Source: Streptomyces mayonensis
Lineage (GTDB): Bacteria > Actinomycetota > Actinomycetes > Streptomycetales > Streptomycetaceae
Direction of reading: 5' to 3'
DNA: 39,821 nt
Assembly: GCF_018982965.1 (NCBI RefSeq)
Contig: NZ_JACBYP010000079.1
Coordinates: forward strand, 1 to 39,821
Shown: positions 16,138 through 23,481 of the stretch, piece by piece
How the letters are laid out: the number at the start of each line of letters is the position of its first letter
Position numbering within the stretch: position 1 is the stretch's first letter
Made by a program: the position numbers and the translations under genes
Notes under the pieces: generated by a model
Database searches by the model: none
The model's input: the letters and a program-made list of their open reading frames with translations, nothing else
What the model was told of the DNA's origin: nothing

Positions 16138-16241
16138 CCTCCATACGCACGTCTTACACGGTCGTCTCATACGACCGTGCAAGACGACCGTCTTATACAA
16201 CCGTCCTAGACAAGCGTATAAGACATGCGTACAGTCACGCC
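16138..16241. repeat. Operator array of eight imperfect 13-bp repeats
   Basis: Units begin at 16138, 16151, 16164, 16177, 16190, 16203, 16216 and 16229, with rough consensus GTCTTATACGACC; the first and last are weakest. Units at 16177 and 16216 read as the inverted half-site. Nested palindromes result: ACGGTCGT/ACGACCGT (16158-16178), extendable to 37 bases, and GTCTTATAC/GTATAAGAC. It lies between the divergent TetR and MFS genes and covers the MFS promoter. Confidence 0.75.
16207..16235 (+). promoter_or_regulatory. Predicted MFS gene promoter (leaderless)
   Basis: TAGACA (16207-16212) and TACAGT (16230-16235) are exactly 17 bases apart. Transcription would start at 16241-16243, on or next to the ATG at 16243. 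Both boxes are embedded in the 13-bp repeat array, so bound repressor would cover the promoter. Confidence 0.55.
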
Positions 16242-16242
16242 T

Positions 16243-17808
16243 ATGACAACGAACCCGACCCGTGCCGGCCGCCGCGAGTGGACCGCGCTGGCCGTGCTGA
16301 TGCTTCCGCTGCTGCTGGTCTCGATGGACGTCTCCGTCCTCTACTTCGCGATCCCGCAGATCAGCGCCGACCTGGACCCCAGCGGCACCCAACAGCTGTG
16401 GATCTTCGACATCTACGGCTTCGTCCTCGCGGGCCTGCTGATGACGATGGGCTCGCTCGGCGACCGCGTCGGCCGCCGCAGGCTGCTGCTGATCGGCGCG
16501 GTGGCCTTCGGCGCCGCCTCCCTGCTCGCCGCCTACGCGCACACCGCCGAGACCCTGATCGCGGCCCGCGCGGTGCTCGGCATCGGCGGCGCGACGCTGA
16601 TGCCGTCGACGATGGCGCTGGTCCGCACGATGTTCACCGACCCCGTCCAGCGGGCGAAGGCGATCGGGCTGTGGTCGGGGGTGATGACGGCCGGGGTAGC
16701 ACTCGGCTCGGTGATGAGCGGGGTCCTCGTCGAGCACTTCTGGTGGGGCTCGGTCTTCCTGGTCAACCTGCCCGCGATGGTTCTGCTGCTGGTCCTCGGA
16801 CCGCTGCTGCTGCCCGAGTCGAAGGACCCCTCCCCCGGCCGCTTCGACCTGCTGAGCGTCCCGCTGTCGATGGCGGCGGTGCTGCCCGTGGTCTACGGCC
16901 TGAAGGAACTGCCCTCCGAGGGCTGGAACGTCCGCTACGTCGTCTCGATCACCGTCGGCCTGCTGTTCGCGGCGCTGTTCGTGCACCGCCAGCGCACGTC
17001 CGCCGCGCCGATGATCTCGCCGGCCCTCTTCCGCGGGCACGGCTTCAGCCCGGCGCTCGTCCTCAACACCCTGTCGGCCTTCGGGATGATGGGCTCCGCG
17101 TACTTCACCACCCAGTACCTGCAGTCGGTCCTGGGCAAGAGCGCGCTGGAGGCCGCGCTGTGGAGTCTGCTGCCGTCCGTGCTCATCGGGGCCGCCGCAC
17201 CGGTCACCACCCTGCTGGTCCAGCGGGGCGTGCAGCGCGCTCACGTCGTCACGGCCGGCTTCGCGGTCGCGGCGGGCGGCTACGGGCTGCTGACCCTGGC
17301 CGGTACGGACTCGCTGTGGCTGGTGCTGGCCGCGTCCGGGGTCCTCGCCGTCGGCATCGTCGTCGTGATGTCCCAGCTCACCGACCTGGCGCTCAGCTCG
17401 GCCCCGGTCGAGAGGGCGGGCTCGGCCTCCTCGCTCCTGGAGACCGGCACCGAGTTCGGCGGCGCCCTGGGCATGGCCGTCCTCGGGTCGATCGGTACGG
17501 CCGTCTACCGCCACGGCGTTCCCGCGGACGCGCCCGCCGCGGCACAGGAGACGCTGGGCGGCGCGCTGGCCGTCGCCGCCGGACTGCCCGGGCGCGCGGG
17601 AGACGCCCTGGCGACCGCGGCCCGTGAGGCGTTCACCGACGGCATGCGGGGCGCCGCGACGGCGGGGGCGCTGCTGCTCCTCGGGGCGGCGGCGCTGGCG
17701 GCGAGGGGGCTGCGGAACATCCGGGTGCGCCCGGAGACGCGCCCGGAGGGCAGCGAGGACGACAAAGACGCCGGACAGGCCGACTCGCTCAGCCCGTCCG
17801 GCGTTTGA
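16243..17808 (+). CDS. MFS multidrug exporter, DHA2 (14-TM) family
   Basis: A 521-residue proton-driven exporter with about 14 transmembrane segments. The DHA2 landmarks are present: WTALAVLMLPLLLVSMDVSVL (motif D1 with the membrane Asp), GSLGDRVGRRRLLLIG (motif A, residues about 80-95), ARAVLGIGGATLMPSTMALV (motif B), and GVALGSVMSGVLVEHFWWGSVFLVNLP (motif C and beyond). It is close to SmvA/LfrA-type quaternary-ammonium and dye pumps; substrate unknown. I prefer ATG 16243 because the predicted promoter places transcription start there; ATG 16225 would add six residues. The last residues (SLSPSGV) are encoded by a common Streptomyces intergenic repeat that also provides the stop codon. Confidence 0.93.
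   Translation: MTTNPTRAGRREWTALAVLMLPLLLVSMDVSVLYFAIPQISADLDPSGTQQLWIFDIYGFVLAGLLMTMGSLGDRVGRRRLLLIGAVAFGAASLLAAYAHTAETLIAARAVLGIGGATLMPSTMALVRTMFTDPVQRAKAIGLWSGVMTAGVALGSVMSGVLVEHFWWGSVFLVNLPAMVLLLVLGPLLLPESKDPSPGRFDLLSVPLSMAAVLPVVYGLKELPSEGWNVRYVVSITVGLLFAALFVHRQRTSAAPMISPALFRGHGFSPALVLNTLSAFGMMGSAYFTTQYLQSVLGKSALEAALWSLLPSVLIGAAAPVTTLLVQRGVQRAHVVTAGFAVAAGGYGLLTLAGTDSLWLVLAASGVLAVGIVVVMSQLTDLALSSAPVERAGSASSLLETGTEFGGALGMAVLGSIGTAVYRHGVPADAPAAAQETLGGALAVAAGLPGRAGDALATAAREAFTDGMRGAATAGALLLLGAAALAARGLRNIRVRPETRPEGSEDDKDAGQADSLSPSGV
17768..17804 (+). terminator. Hairpin overlapping the end of the MFS gene
   Basis: Perfect nine-base arms ACGCCGGAC/GTCCGGCGT (17768-17776 and 17796-17804) followed by TTGAGG. 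It overlaps the last codons and stop of the MFS gene. Confidence 0.55.
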
Positions 17809-17829
17809 GGACGAGGCCCGTTCAGGGCC
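17789..17829. repeat. Streptomyces dispersed intergenic repeat (TCAGCCCGTCCGGCGTTTGAGG type)
   Basis: The stretch TCAGCCCGTCCGGCGTTTGA followed by GGACGAGGCC and a small GGCCC/GGGCC hairpin matches, from memory, a short sequence found many times near gene ends in Streptomyces chromosomes. Here it runs into the MFS coding region. Confidence 0.6.
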
Positions 17830-17837
17830 GGTACCGG

Positions 17838-17864
17838 GGTCCGGGGCAGGAGCGCCCCCGGACC
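17838..17864 (-). terminator. serA terminator hairpin
   Basis: Perfect nine-base arms GGTCCGGGG/CCCCGGACC directly abutting the serA stop codon on the minus strand, with nine bases in the loop. There is no T-run. Confidence 0.65.
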
Positions 17865-19454
17865 TCAGACCAGGTTGACCGACCGGGCCGACGTCGCCCC
17901 GATCTCCGCCGCGACCTCCGTAAGGACCCCGGCGGGCACCGTGTCGTCGACGGTCAGGACGGCCAGCGCCTCGCCGCCCACCGTGGAACGCGCGACCTGC
18001 ATGCCGGCGATGTTGACGCCGGCCTCGCCGATGACGCGGCCGACGGTGCCGACGACGCCGGGACGGTCCTCGTAGCGCAGGACGACCATGTGGTCGGCGA
18101 GGGCGAGGTCGACGTCGTACTCGCCGACGGCGACGATCTTCTGCAGGTGCTTCGGGCCGGCCAGCGTGCCGGAGACCGACACCTCCTCGCCGTCCGCGAG
18201 GGTGCCGCGCACGATGACGACGTTGCGGTGCTCCGCCGACTCCGAGCTGGTGGTCAGCCGGACCTCGACGCCGCGCTCCTGGGCGAACAGGGGGGCGTTG
18301 ACGTACGACACGGTCTCGTCGACGACGTCCTCGAACACGCCCTTGAGGGCGGAGAGCTCCAGCACCTTCACGTCGTGCTGGGTGATCTCGCCGTAGACCT
18401 CGACGTCGAGGCGGACGGCGACCTCGCCGGCGAGCGCGGTGAAGATGCGGCCGAGGCGCTCGGCGAGCGGCAGGCCCGGCTTGACGTCCTCGGCGATGAC
18501 GCCGCCCTGGACGTTGACCGCGTCGGGGACCAGTTCACCGGCGAGGGCGAGGCGGACGGACTTGGCGACGGCGATGCCGGCCTTCTCCTGGGCCTCGTCG
18601 GTGGAGGCGCCGAGGTGCGGCGTACAGACCACCTGGTCGAACTCGAACAGCGGCGAGTCCGTGCACGGCTCCTTCGCGTACACGTCCAGGCCGGCGCCGG
18701 CGACGCGGCCCTCCTTGAGCGCCGAGTACAGCGCCTCCTCGTCGACGATGCCGCCGCGGGCGGCGTTGACGATGCGGACGCTCGGCTTGACCTTGCGCAG
18801 CGCCTCGTCGCCGATCAGGCCGACGGTCTCGGGGGTCTTGGGGAGGTGGACGGTGATGAAGTCGGAGACCTCGAGCAGCTCGTCGAGCGAGAGGACCTTG
18901 ACGCCCATCTGCGCGGCGCGCGCGGGCTGCACGTAGGGGTCGTAGGCGACGACCTTCATGCCGAAGGCCGACATGCGCTGGGCGACGAGGGCACCGATGC
19001 GGCCCAGGCCCACGACGCCGAGGGTCTTCTCGGCCAGCTCGACGCCGGTGTACTTGCTGCGCTTCCACTCGCCGTTCTTCAGCGCGGCGTTGGCCTGCGG
19101 GATGTTGCGGGCGGTGGCGACGATCAGGCCGCAGGCCAGCTCGGCGGCGGTCACGATGTTGGAGGTCGGGGCGTTGACGACCATCACGCCGGCCTTGGTG
19201 GCGGCGGAGACGTCGACGTTGTCCAGGCCGACGCCGGCTCGTGCGACGACCTTGAGCTTCTTGGCTGCCGCGACGGCCTCGGCGTCGACCTTGGTGGCGG
19301 AGCGGACCAGGATCGCGTCCACGTCGGCGATGGCGGGGAGCAGTTCGGCCCGGTCCGCGCCGTTGCACTGGCGGATCTCGAAGTCGGGGCCGAGCGCGTC
19401 CACGGTCGCGGGCGACAGCTCTTCGGCGATGAGTACGACAGGTTTCGAGCTCAC
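17865..19454 (-). CDS. serA: D-3-phosphoglycerate dehydrogenase
   Basis: A 529-residue enzyme that oxidises 3-phosphoglycerate to 3-phosphohydroxypyruvate, the first step of serine synthesis. It has the long actinobacterial architecture: catalytic and NAD-binding domains (ARAGVGLDNVD, the dinucleotide motif VVGLGRIGALVAQR, the catalytic Arg in VNAARGG, the Glu in YAKEP, and the His in TPHLGAST), then the intervening (ASB) domain. A C-terminal ACT domain (DRPGVVGTVGRVIGEAGVNIAGMQVAR) senses serine in relatives such as the Mycobacterium enzyme. Start is the GTG at 19454 with GAGGA upstream; the open frame to 19532 is rejected. A 30-base inverted repeat sits just upstream of the ribosome site. 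It is the gene after ilvC on the same strand, with a terminator between. Confidence 0.96.
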   Translation of the reverse strand: MSSKPVVLIAEELSPATVDALGPDFEIRQCNGADRAELLPAIADVDAILVRSATKVDAEAVAAAKKLKVVARAGVGLDNVDVSAATKAGVMVVNAPTSNIVTAAELACGLIVATARNIPQANAALKNGEWKRSKYTGVELAEKTLGVVGLGRIGALVAQRMSAFGMKVVAYDPYVQPARAAQMGVKVLSLDELLEVSDFITVHLPKTPETVGLIGDEALRKVKPSVRIVNAARGGIVDEEALYSALKEGRVAGAGLDVYAKEPCTDSPLFEFDQVVCTPHLGASTDEAQEKAGIAVAKSVRLALAGELVPDAVNVQGGVIAEDVKPGLPLAERLGRIFTALAGEVAVRLDVEVYGEITQHDVKVLELSALKGVFEDVVDETVSYVNAPLFAQERGVEVRLTTSSESAEHRNVVIVRGTLADGEEVSVSGTLAGPKHLQKIVAVGEYDVDLALADHMVVLRYEDRPGVVGTVGRVIGEAGVNIAGMQVARSTVGGEALAVLTVDDTVPAGVLTEVAAEIGATSARSVNLV

Positions 19455-19472
19455 GTGAGTCCTCACAAGTCC

Positions 19473-19502
19473 AATGCGGACGGCCGTCCCGACGGCCGCA
19501 TT
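19473..19502 (-). promoter_or_regulatory. serA: Hairpin in the serA leader
   Basis: Arms AATGCGG/CCGCATT enclose a second pairing of CCGTC with GACGG. It sits 18 bases before the serA GTG, next to the ribosome site, and has no T-run after it, so if it is functional, it probably acts on translation or mRNA stability. Confidence 0.4.
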
Positions 19503-19650
19503 CGGTGTCGCTGAGCCGCGTGGAAGACGCACGACGCTGTGGGCCTGACGCGTATGTGTTCAGCAGTGTAGTGGCGTGGCGGGGGTCGTCCGGCGCCCGT
19601 GCGGAAGGATCACCCGGACGTGGCCCGCAGGCCGGCCGGGGCAGTCGCGT

Positions 19651-19689
19651 GCCCCGTGACGGTGCCCGGGCCGGGCGCCGTCACGGGGC
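19651..19689 (-). terminator. ilvC terminator hairpin
   Basis: Seventeen-base arms with one mismatch, GCCCCGTGACGGTGCCC and GGGCGCCGTCACGGGGC, loop GGGCC, starting 13 bases after the ilvC stop. Confidence 0.8.
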
Positions 19690-19702
19690 GGCGGACGCGG
19701 AC

Positions 19703-20701
<999 letters not shown>

Positions 20702-20779
20702 TGGGTTCTCTCCTTGTGTGCAGGTGTTGCGTCCCACCGTATGCCGGTGAGGGGAAGGGAAGTTTCGGGGTCTCGGAAT

Positions 20780-20810
20780 ACGGGCGGCCGGATTTTCACC
20801 GGCCGCCCGT
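20780..20810 (-). terminator. Hairpin between ilvN and ilvC
   Basis: Perfect 12-base arms ACGGGCGGCCGG/CCGGCCGCCCGT with a seven-base AT-rich loop, eight bases after the ilvN stop. No T-run follows, so it may reduce rather than abolish read-through into ilvC. Confidence 0.65.
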
Positions 20811-20818
20811 CTCCGTCG

Positions 20819-21343
20819 TTATGCGGACCGGTCCAGTGCGCGCAGCGAGCGGTCCGTGATCGAACGGGCGCCGCGGCCGATGGCGATCGTGCCGGACTGG
20901 ACGAGTTCCTTGATGCCGTACGGTTCCAGCATCCTGAGCATGGCGGACAGCTTGTCGCTGCTGCCGGTGGCCTCGATGGTGACGGCCTCCGGGGAGACGT
21001 CGACGGTCTTCGCGCGGAAGAGCTGGACGATCTCGACGATCTGGGAGCGCGTCTCGTTGTCGGAGCGCACCTTCACCAGAACGAGTTCTCGCTGGACGGC
21101 CTGGGTCGGCTCCAGCTCGACGATCTTGAGCACGTTGACGAGCTTGTTGAGCTGCTTGGTCACCTGCTCCAGCGGGAACTCCTCGACGCTCACCACGATG
21201 GTGATGCGGGAGATGTCGGGGTGCTCGGTGACACCGACCGCGAGCGAGTCGATGTTGAAGCCGCGACGGGAGAAGAGGGCGGCGATCCGGGCGAGGATGC
21301 CGGGGGTGTTCTCCACCAGGACGGAGAGCGTGTGCTTGGACAT
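20819..21343 (-). CDS. ilvN: Acetolactate synthase small (regulatory) subunit
   Basis: A 174-residue regulatory subunit that activates IlvB and confers valine feedback inhibition. The N-terminal ACT domain (residues about 4-75) reads MSKHTLSVLVENTPGILARI through FSRRGFNIDSLAVG and ISRITIVV; the second domain (about 80-165) contains RELVLVKVR and SDKLSAMLRMLEPYGIKELVQSG. The length is normal. It starts 34 bases after ilvB on the same strand, with GAGAGA-type purines as a modest ribosome site. It forms the ilvBN operon under the attenuator at 23315-23444. Confidence 0.97.
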   Translation of the reverse strand: MSKHTLSVLVENTPGILARIAALFSRRGFNIDSLAVGVTEHPDISRITIVVSVEEFPLEQVTKQLNKLVNVLKIVELEPTQAVQRELVLVKVRSDNETRSQIVEIVQLFRAKTVDVSPEAVTIEATGSSDKLSAMLRMLEPYGIKELVQSGTIAIGRGARSITDRSLRALDRSA

Positions 21344-21365
21344 GGTCTCTTCGGTCTCTCTCGCT

Positions 21366-21391
21366 CAGTCGTCTTCGTCAGTCGTCTTCGT
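21366..21391. repeat. 13-bp tandem duplication spanning the ilvB stop codon
   Basis: CAGTCGTCTTCGT occurs twice in a row (21366-21378 and 21379-21391). The ilvB stop lies at the junction, and the duplication adds acidic codons and spacer before ilvN. Confidence 0.85.
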
Positions 21392-23234
21392 TGTCGCCGA
21401 AGTCGGGGCGGACGTCCCGGGCGGCCATGATCTCGTCGTTCGAGGTGCCGGCGGCGACCATCGGCCAGACCATCGCGTCCTCGTGGACGATGAAGTCGAC
21501 CACGACGGGCCGGTCGTTGACGGAGTTCGCCTCCTCGATCACCTTGTCGAGGTCGGCGGGGTCGTCGCAGCGGATGGCGTAGCAGCCCATGGCCTCCGAC
21601 AGCTTGACGAAGTCGGGGACGCGGGTGCCGCGGGCCTCCGGGTTGACGTCCTCGGGGCCGGAGTGCAGCACGGTGTTGGAGTACCGCTGGTTGTAGAACA
21701 GGGTCTGCCACTGGCGGACCATCCCGAGGGCGCCGTTGTTGATGACGGCGACCTTGATCGGGATGTTGTTCAGGGCGCAGGTGGTCAGTTCCTGGTTGGT
21801 CATCTGGAAGCAGCCGTCGCCGTCGATCGCCCAGACGGTGCGGCCGGGCATGCCGGCCTGCGCGCCCATGGCGGCCGGGACGGCGTAGCCCATGGTCCCG
21901 GCGCCGCCCGAGTTCAGCCAGGTGGCGGGCTTGTCGTACTGGACGAAGTGCGCGGCCCACATCTGGTGCTGGCCGACGCCGGCCGCGAAGATCGTGCCCT
22001 CCGGGGCCAGTTGCCCGATGCGCTCGATGACGTGCTGCGGGGAGAGCGAACCGTCCTCGGGCTGGTCGTAGCCCAGGGGGTAGGTGTCGCGCCAGCGGCT
22101 GAGGTCCTTCCACCAGGCCGCGTATCCCGATGCGGCGGCCTCGCCCCGGTTGCCCTCGTCGTGCTCCTTCTGGACGGCCTGCACGAGGTCGGCGAGGACC
22201 TCGCGGGCGTCGCCGACGATCGGGACGTCGGCGGCCCGGTTCTTGCCGATCTCGGCCGGGTCGATGTCGGCGTGCACGATCTTGGCGTGCGGGGCGAAGC
22301 TGTCCAGCTTGCCGGTGACACGGTCGTCGAAACGGGCTCCGAGGGCGACGATCAGGTCGGCCTTCTGCAGCGCGGTGACGGCGGTGACCGAACCGTGCAT
22401 GCCCGGCATTCCCACGTGCAGCGGGTGGCTGTCGGGGAACGCGCCGAGCGCCATCAGGGTGGTGGTGACGGGCGCTTCGGTGAGTTCGGCGAGGACCCGC
22501 AGCTCGGCGGTGGCCTGCGCCTTGAGCACGCCGCCGCCGACGTACAGCACGGGGCGCTTCGCGGCCGAGATCAGCTTGGCCGCCTCGCGGATCTGCTTGG
22601 CGTGCGGCTTGGTGACCGGGCGGTAGCCGGGCAGGTCCATGACCGGGGGCCAGGAGAAGGTGGTCTTCTTCTGGAGGATGTCCTTGGGGATGTCGACCAG
22701 GACCGGCCCGGGGCGGCCGGTGGAGGCGATGTGGAACGCCTGCGCGATCACCCGCGGGATGTCCTCGGCCTTGGTGACGAGGAAGCTGTGCTTGGTGATC
22801 GGCATGCTGATGCCGACGATGTCCGCCTCCTGGAAGGCGTCCGTGCCGATCGCGGCGGACACCACCTGACCGGTGATCGCGACCAGCGGCACGGAGTCCA
22901 TGTTGGCGTCGGCGATCGGGGTGACCAGGTTGGTGGCACCGGGGCCCGAGGTCGCCATGCAGACGCCGACCTTGCCCGTGGCCTGCGCGTAGCCGGTGGC
23001 CGCGTGTCCGGCGCCCTGCTCGTGACGGACCAGGACGTGGCGCACCCTGGTGGAGTCCATCAGCGGGTCGTAGGCCGGAAGGATCGTGCCGCCGGGGATG
23101 CCGAATACGGTGTCGGCGCCGACCTCCTCGAGAGAGCGAATGAGGGACTGCGCACCCGTGACGTGCTCGGGGGCGGACTGTCCTCCGGATCGGGGCCGGG
23201 GCTGCGGGTGAGCCCCGGTGGCCTGCTCGGTCAT
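21378..23234 (-). CDS. ilvB: Acetolactate synthase large (catalytic) subunit
   Basis: A 618-residue ThDP enzyme that makes acetolactate from two pyruvates or acetohydroxybutyrate from pyruvate and 2-oxobutyrate, the first common step of branched-chain synthesis. The catalytic Glu lies in VRHEQGAGHAATGYAQATGKVGV (about residues 62-90); FAD- and ThDP-binding regions follow, with the ThDP motif IDGDGCFQMTNQELTTCALNNIP (about residues 468-490). VFGIPGGTILPAYDP near residue 42 is typical of the family. Length is usual, with an N-terminal extension of about 30 residues common in actinobacteria. The start ATG has only a weak AGAAGAGA ribosome site. A leader peptide and terminator precede it, and the CDS ends in the acidic FGDNEDD. 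Confidence 0.97.
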   Translation of the reverse strand: MTEQATGAHPQPRPRSGGQSAPEHVTGAQSLIRSLEEVGADTVFGIPGGTILPAYDPLMDSTRVRHVLVRHEQGAGHAATGYAQATGKVGVCMATSGPGATNLVTPIADANMDSVPLVAITGQVVSAAIGTDAFQEADIVGISMPITKHSFLVTKAEDIPRVIAQAFHIASTGRPGPVLVDIPKDILQKKTTFSWPPVMDLPGYRPVTKPHAKQIREAAKLISAAKRPVLYVGGGVLKAQATAELRVLAELTEAPVTTTLMALGAFPDSHPLHVGMPGMHGSVTAVTALQKADLIVALGARFDDRVTGKLDSFAPHAKIVHADIDPAEIGKNRAADVPIVGDAREVLADLVQAVQKEHDEGNRGEAAASGYAAWWKDLSRWRDTYPLGYDQPEDGSLSPQHVIERIGQLAPEGTIFAAGVGQHQMWAAHFVQYDKPATWLNSGGAGTMGYAVPAAMGAQAGMPGRTVWAIDGDGCFQMTNQELTTCALNNIPIKVAVINNGALGMVRQWQTLFYNQRYSNTVLHSGPEDVNPEARGTRVPDFVKLSEAMGCYAIRCDDPADLDKVIEEANSVNDRPVVVDFIVHEDAMVWPMVAAGTSNDEIMAARDVRPDFGDNEDD

Positions 23235-23314
23235 CGGCGTTCTCTTCTCGATGCTGAGGGTTTTTGCGAGGTTTGTACGGTCTGCGGTTGCTCTGCGGCA
23301 GGTGCCTGTGCAAC

Positions 23315-23348
23315 AAAAAACCCCTCGTGCCAGAAGGCAAGCGAGGGG
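23315..23348 (-). terminator. ilvB: Intrinsic terminator in the ilvB leader (attenuator)
   Basis: On the minus strand CCCCTCG pairs with CGAGGGG, with TGCC/GGCA pairing inside, followed by six Ts. It starts 54 bases after the leader peptide stop codon and lies about 80 bases before ilvB. Confidence 0.92.
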
Positions 23349-23367
23349 AGCGCGCCGGGAGTGGGTC

Positions 23368-23401
23368 GCCGGGAGTCCGGGTCGATCCGGACGTCACCGG
23401 C
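23368..23401 (-). promoter_or_regulatory. ilvB: Pause-type hairpin after the ilvB leader stop
   Basis: GCCGG/CCGGC and, inside, GTCCG/CGGAC can pair, beginning one base after the leader stop codon. This is where the 1:2 hairpin of a classical attenuator belongs. Confidence 0.65.
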
Positions 23402-23402
23402 T

Positions 23403-23444
23403 TCAGCCGACGCGCTTACCAAGTACGAGAATTCGGGTGCGCAT
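23403..23444 (-). CDS. ilvB leader peptide MRTRILVLGKRVG
   Basis: A 13-residue peptide with an Ile-Leu-Val-Leu run. Ribosome stalling at these codons when branched-chain amino acids are scarce would prevent the downstream terminator from forming. This class of actinobacterial ilvB attenuator is established. GGAGG lies 13-17 bases before the ATG, and a GAGGGT -10 candidate ends seven bases before it, so translation may be leaderless or use a close ribosome site. Confidence 0.88.
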   Translation of the reverse strand: MRTRILVLGKRVG

Positions 23445-23451
23445 GGCACTG

Positions 23452-23481
23452 ACCCTCCCCCCGGCACGCACTCACTGTCAA
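23452..23481 (-). promoter_or_regulatory. ilvB: ilvB promoter overlapping the upstream stop codon
   Basis: On the minus strand a perfect TTGACA (23481-23476) is followed after 18 bases by GAGGGT (23457-23452). The -35 contains the TGA stop of the GGDEF-EAL gene at 23478-23480. Confidence 0.6.
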
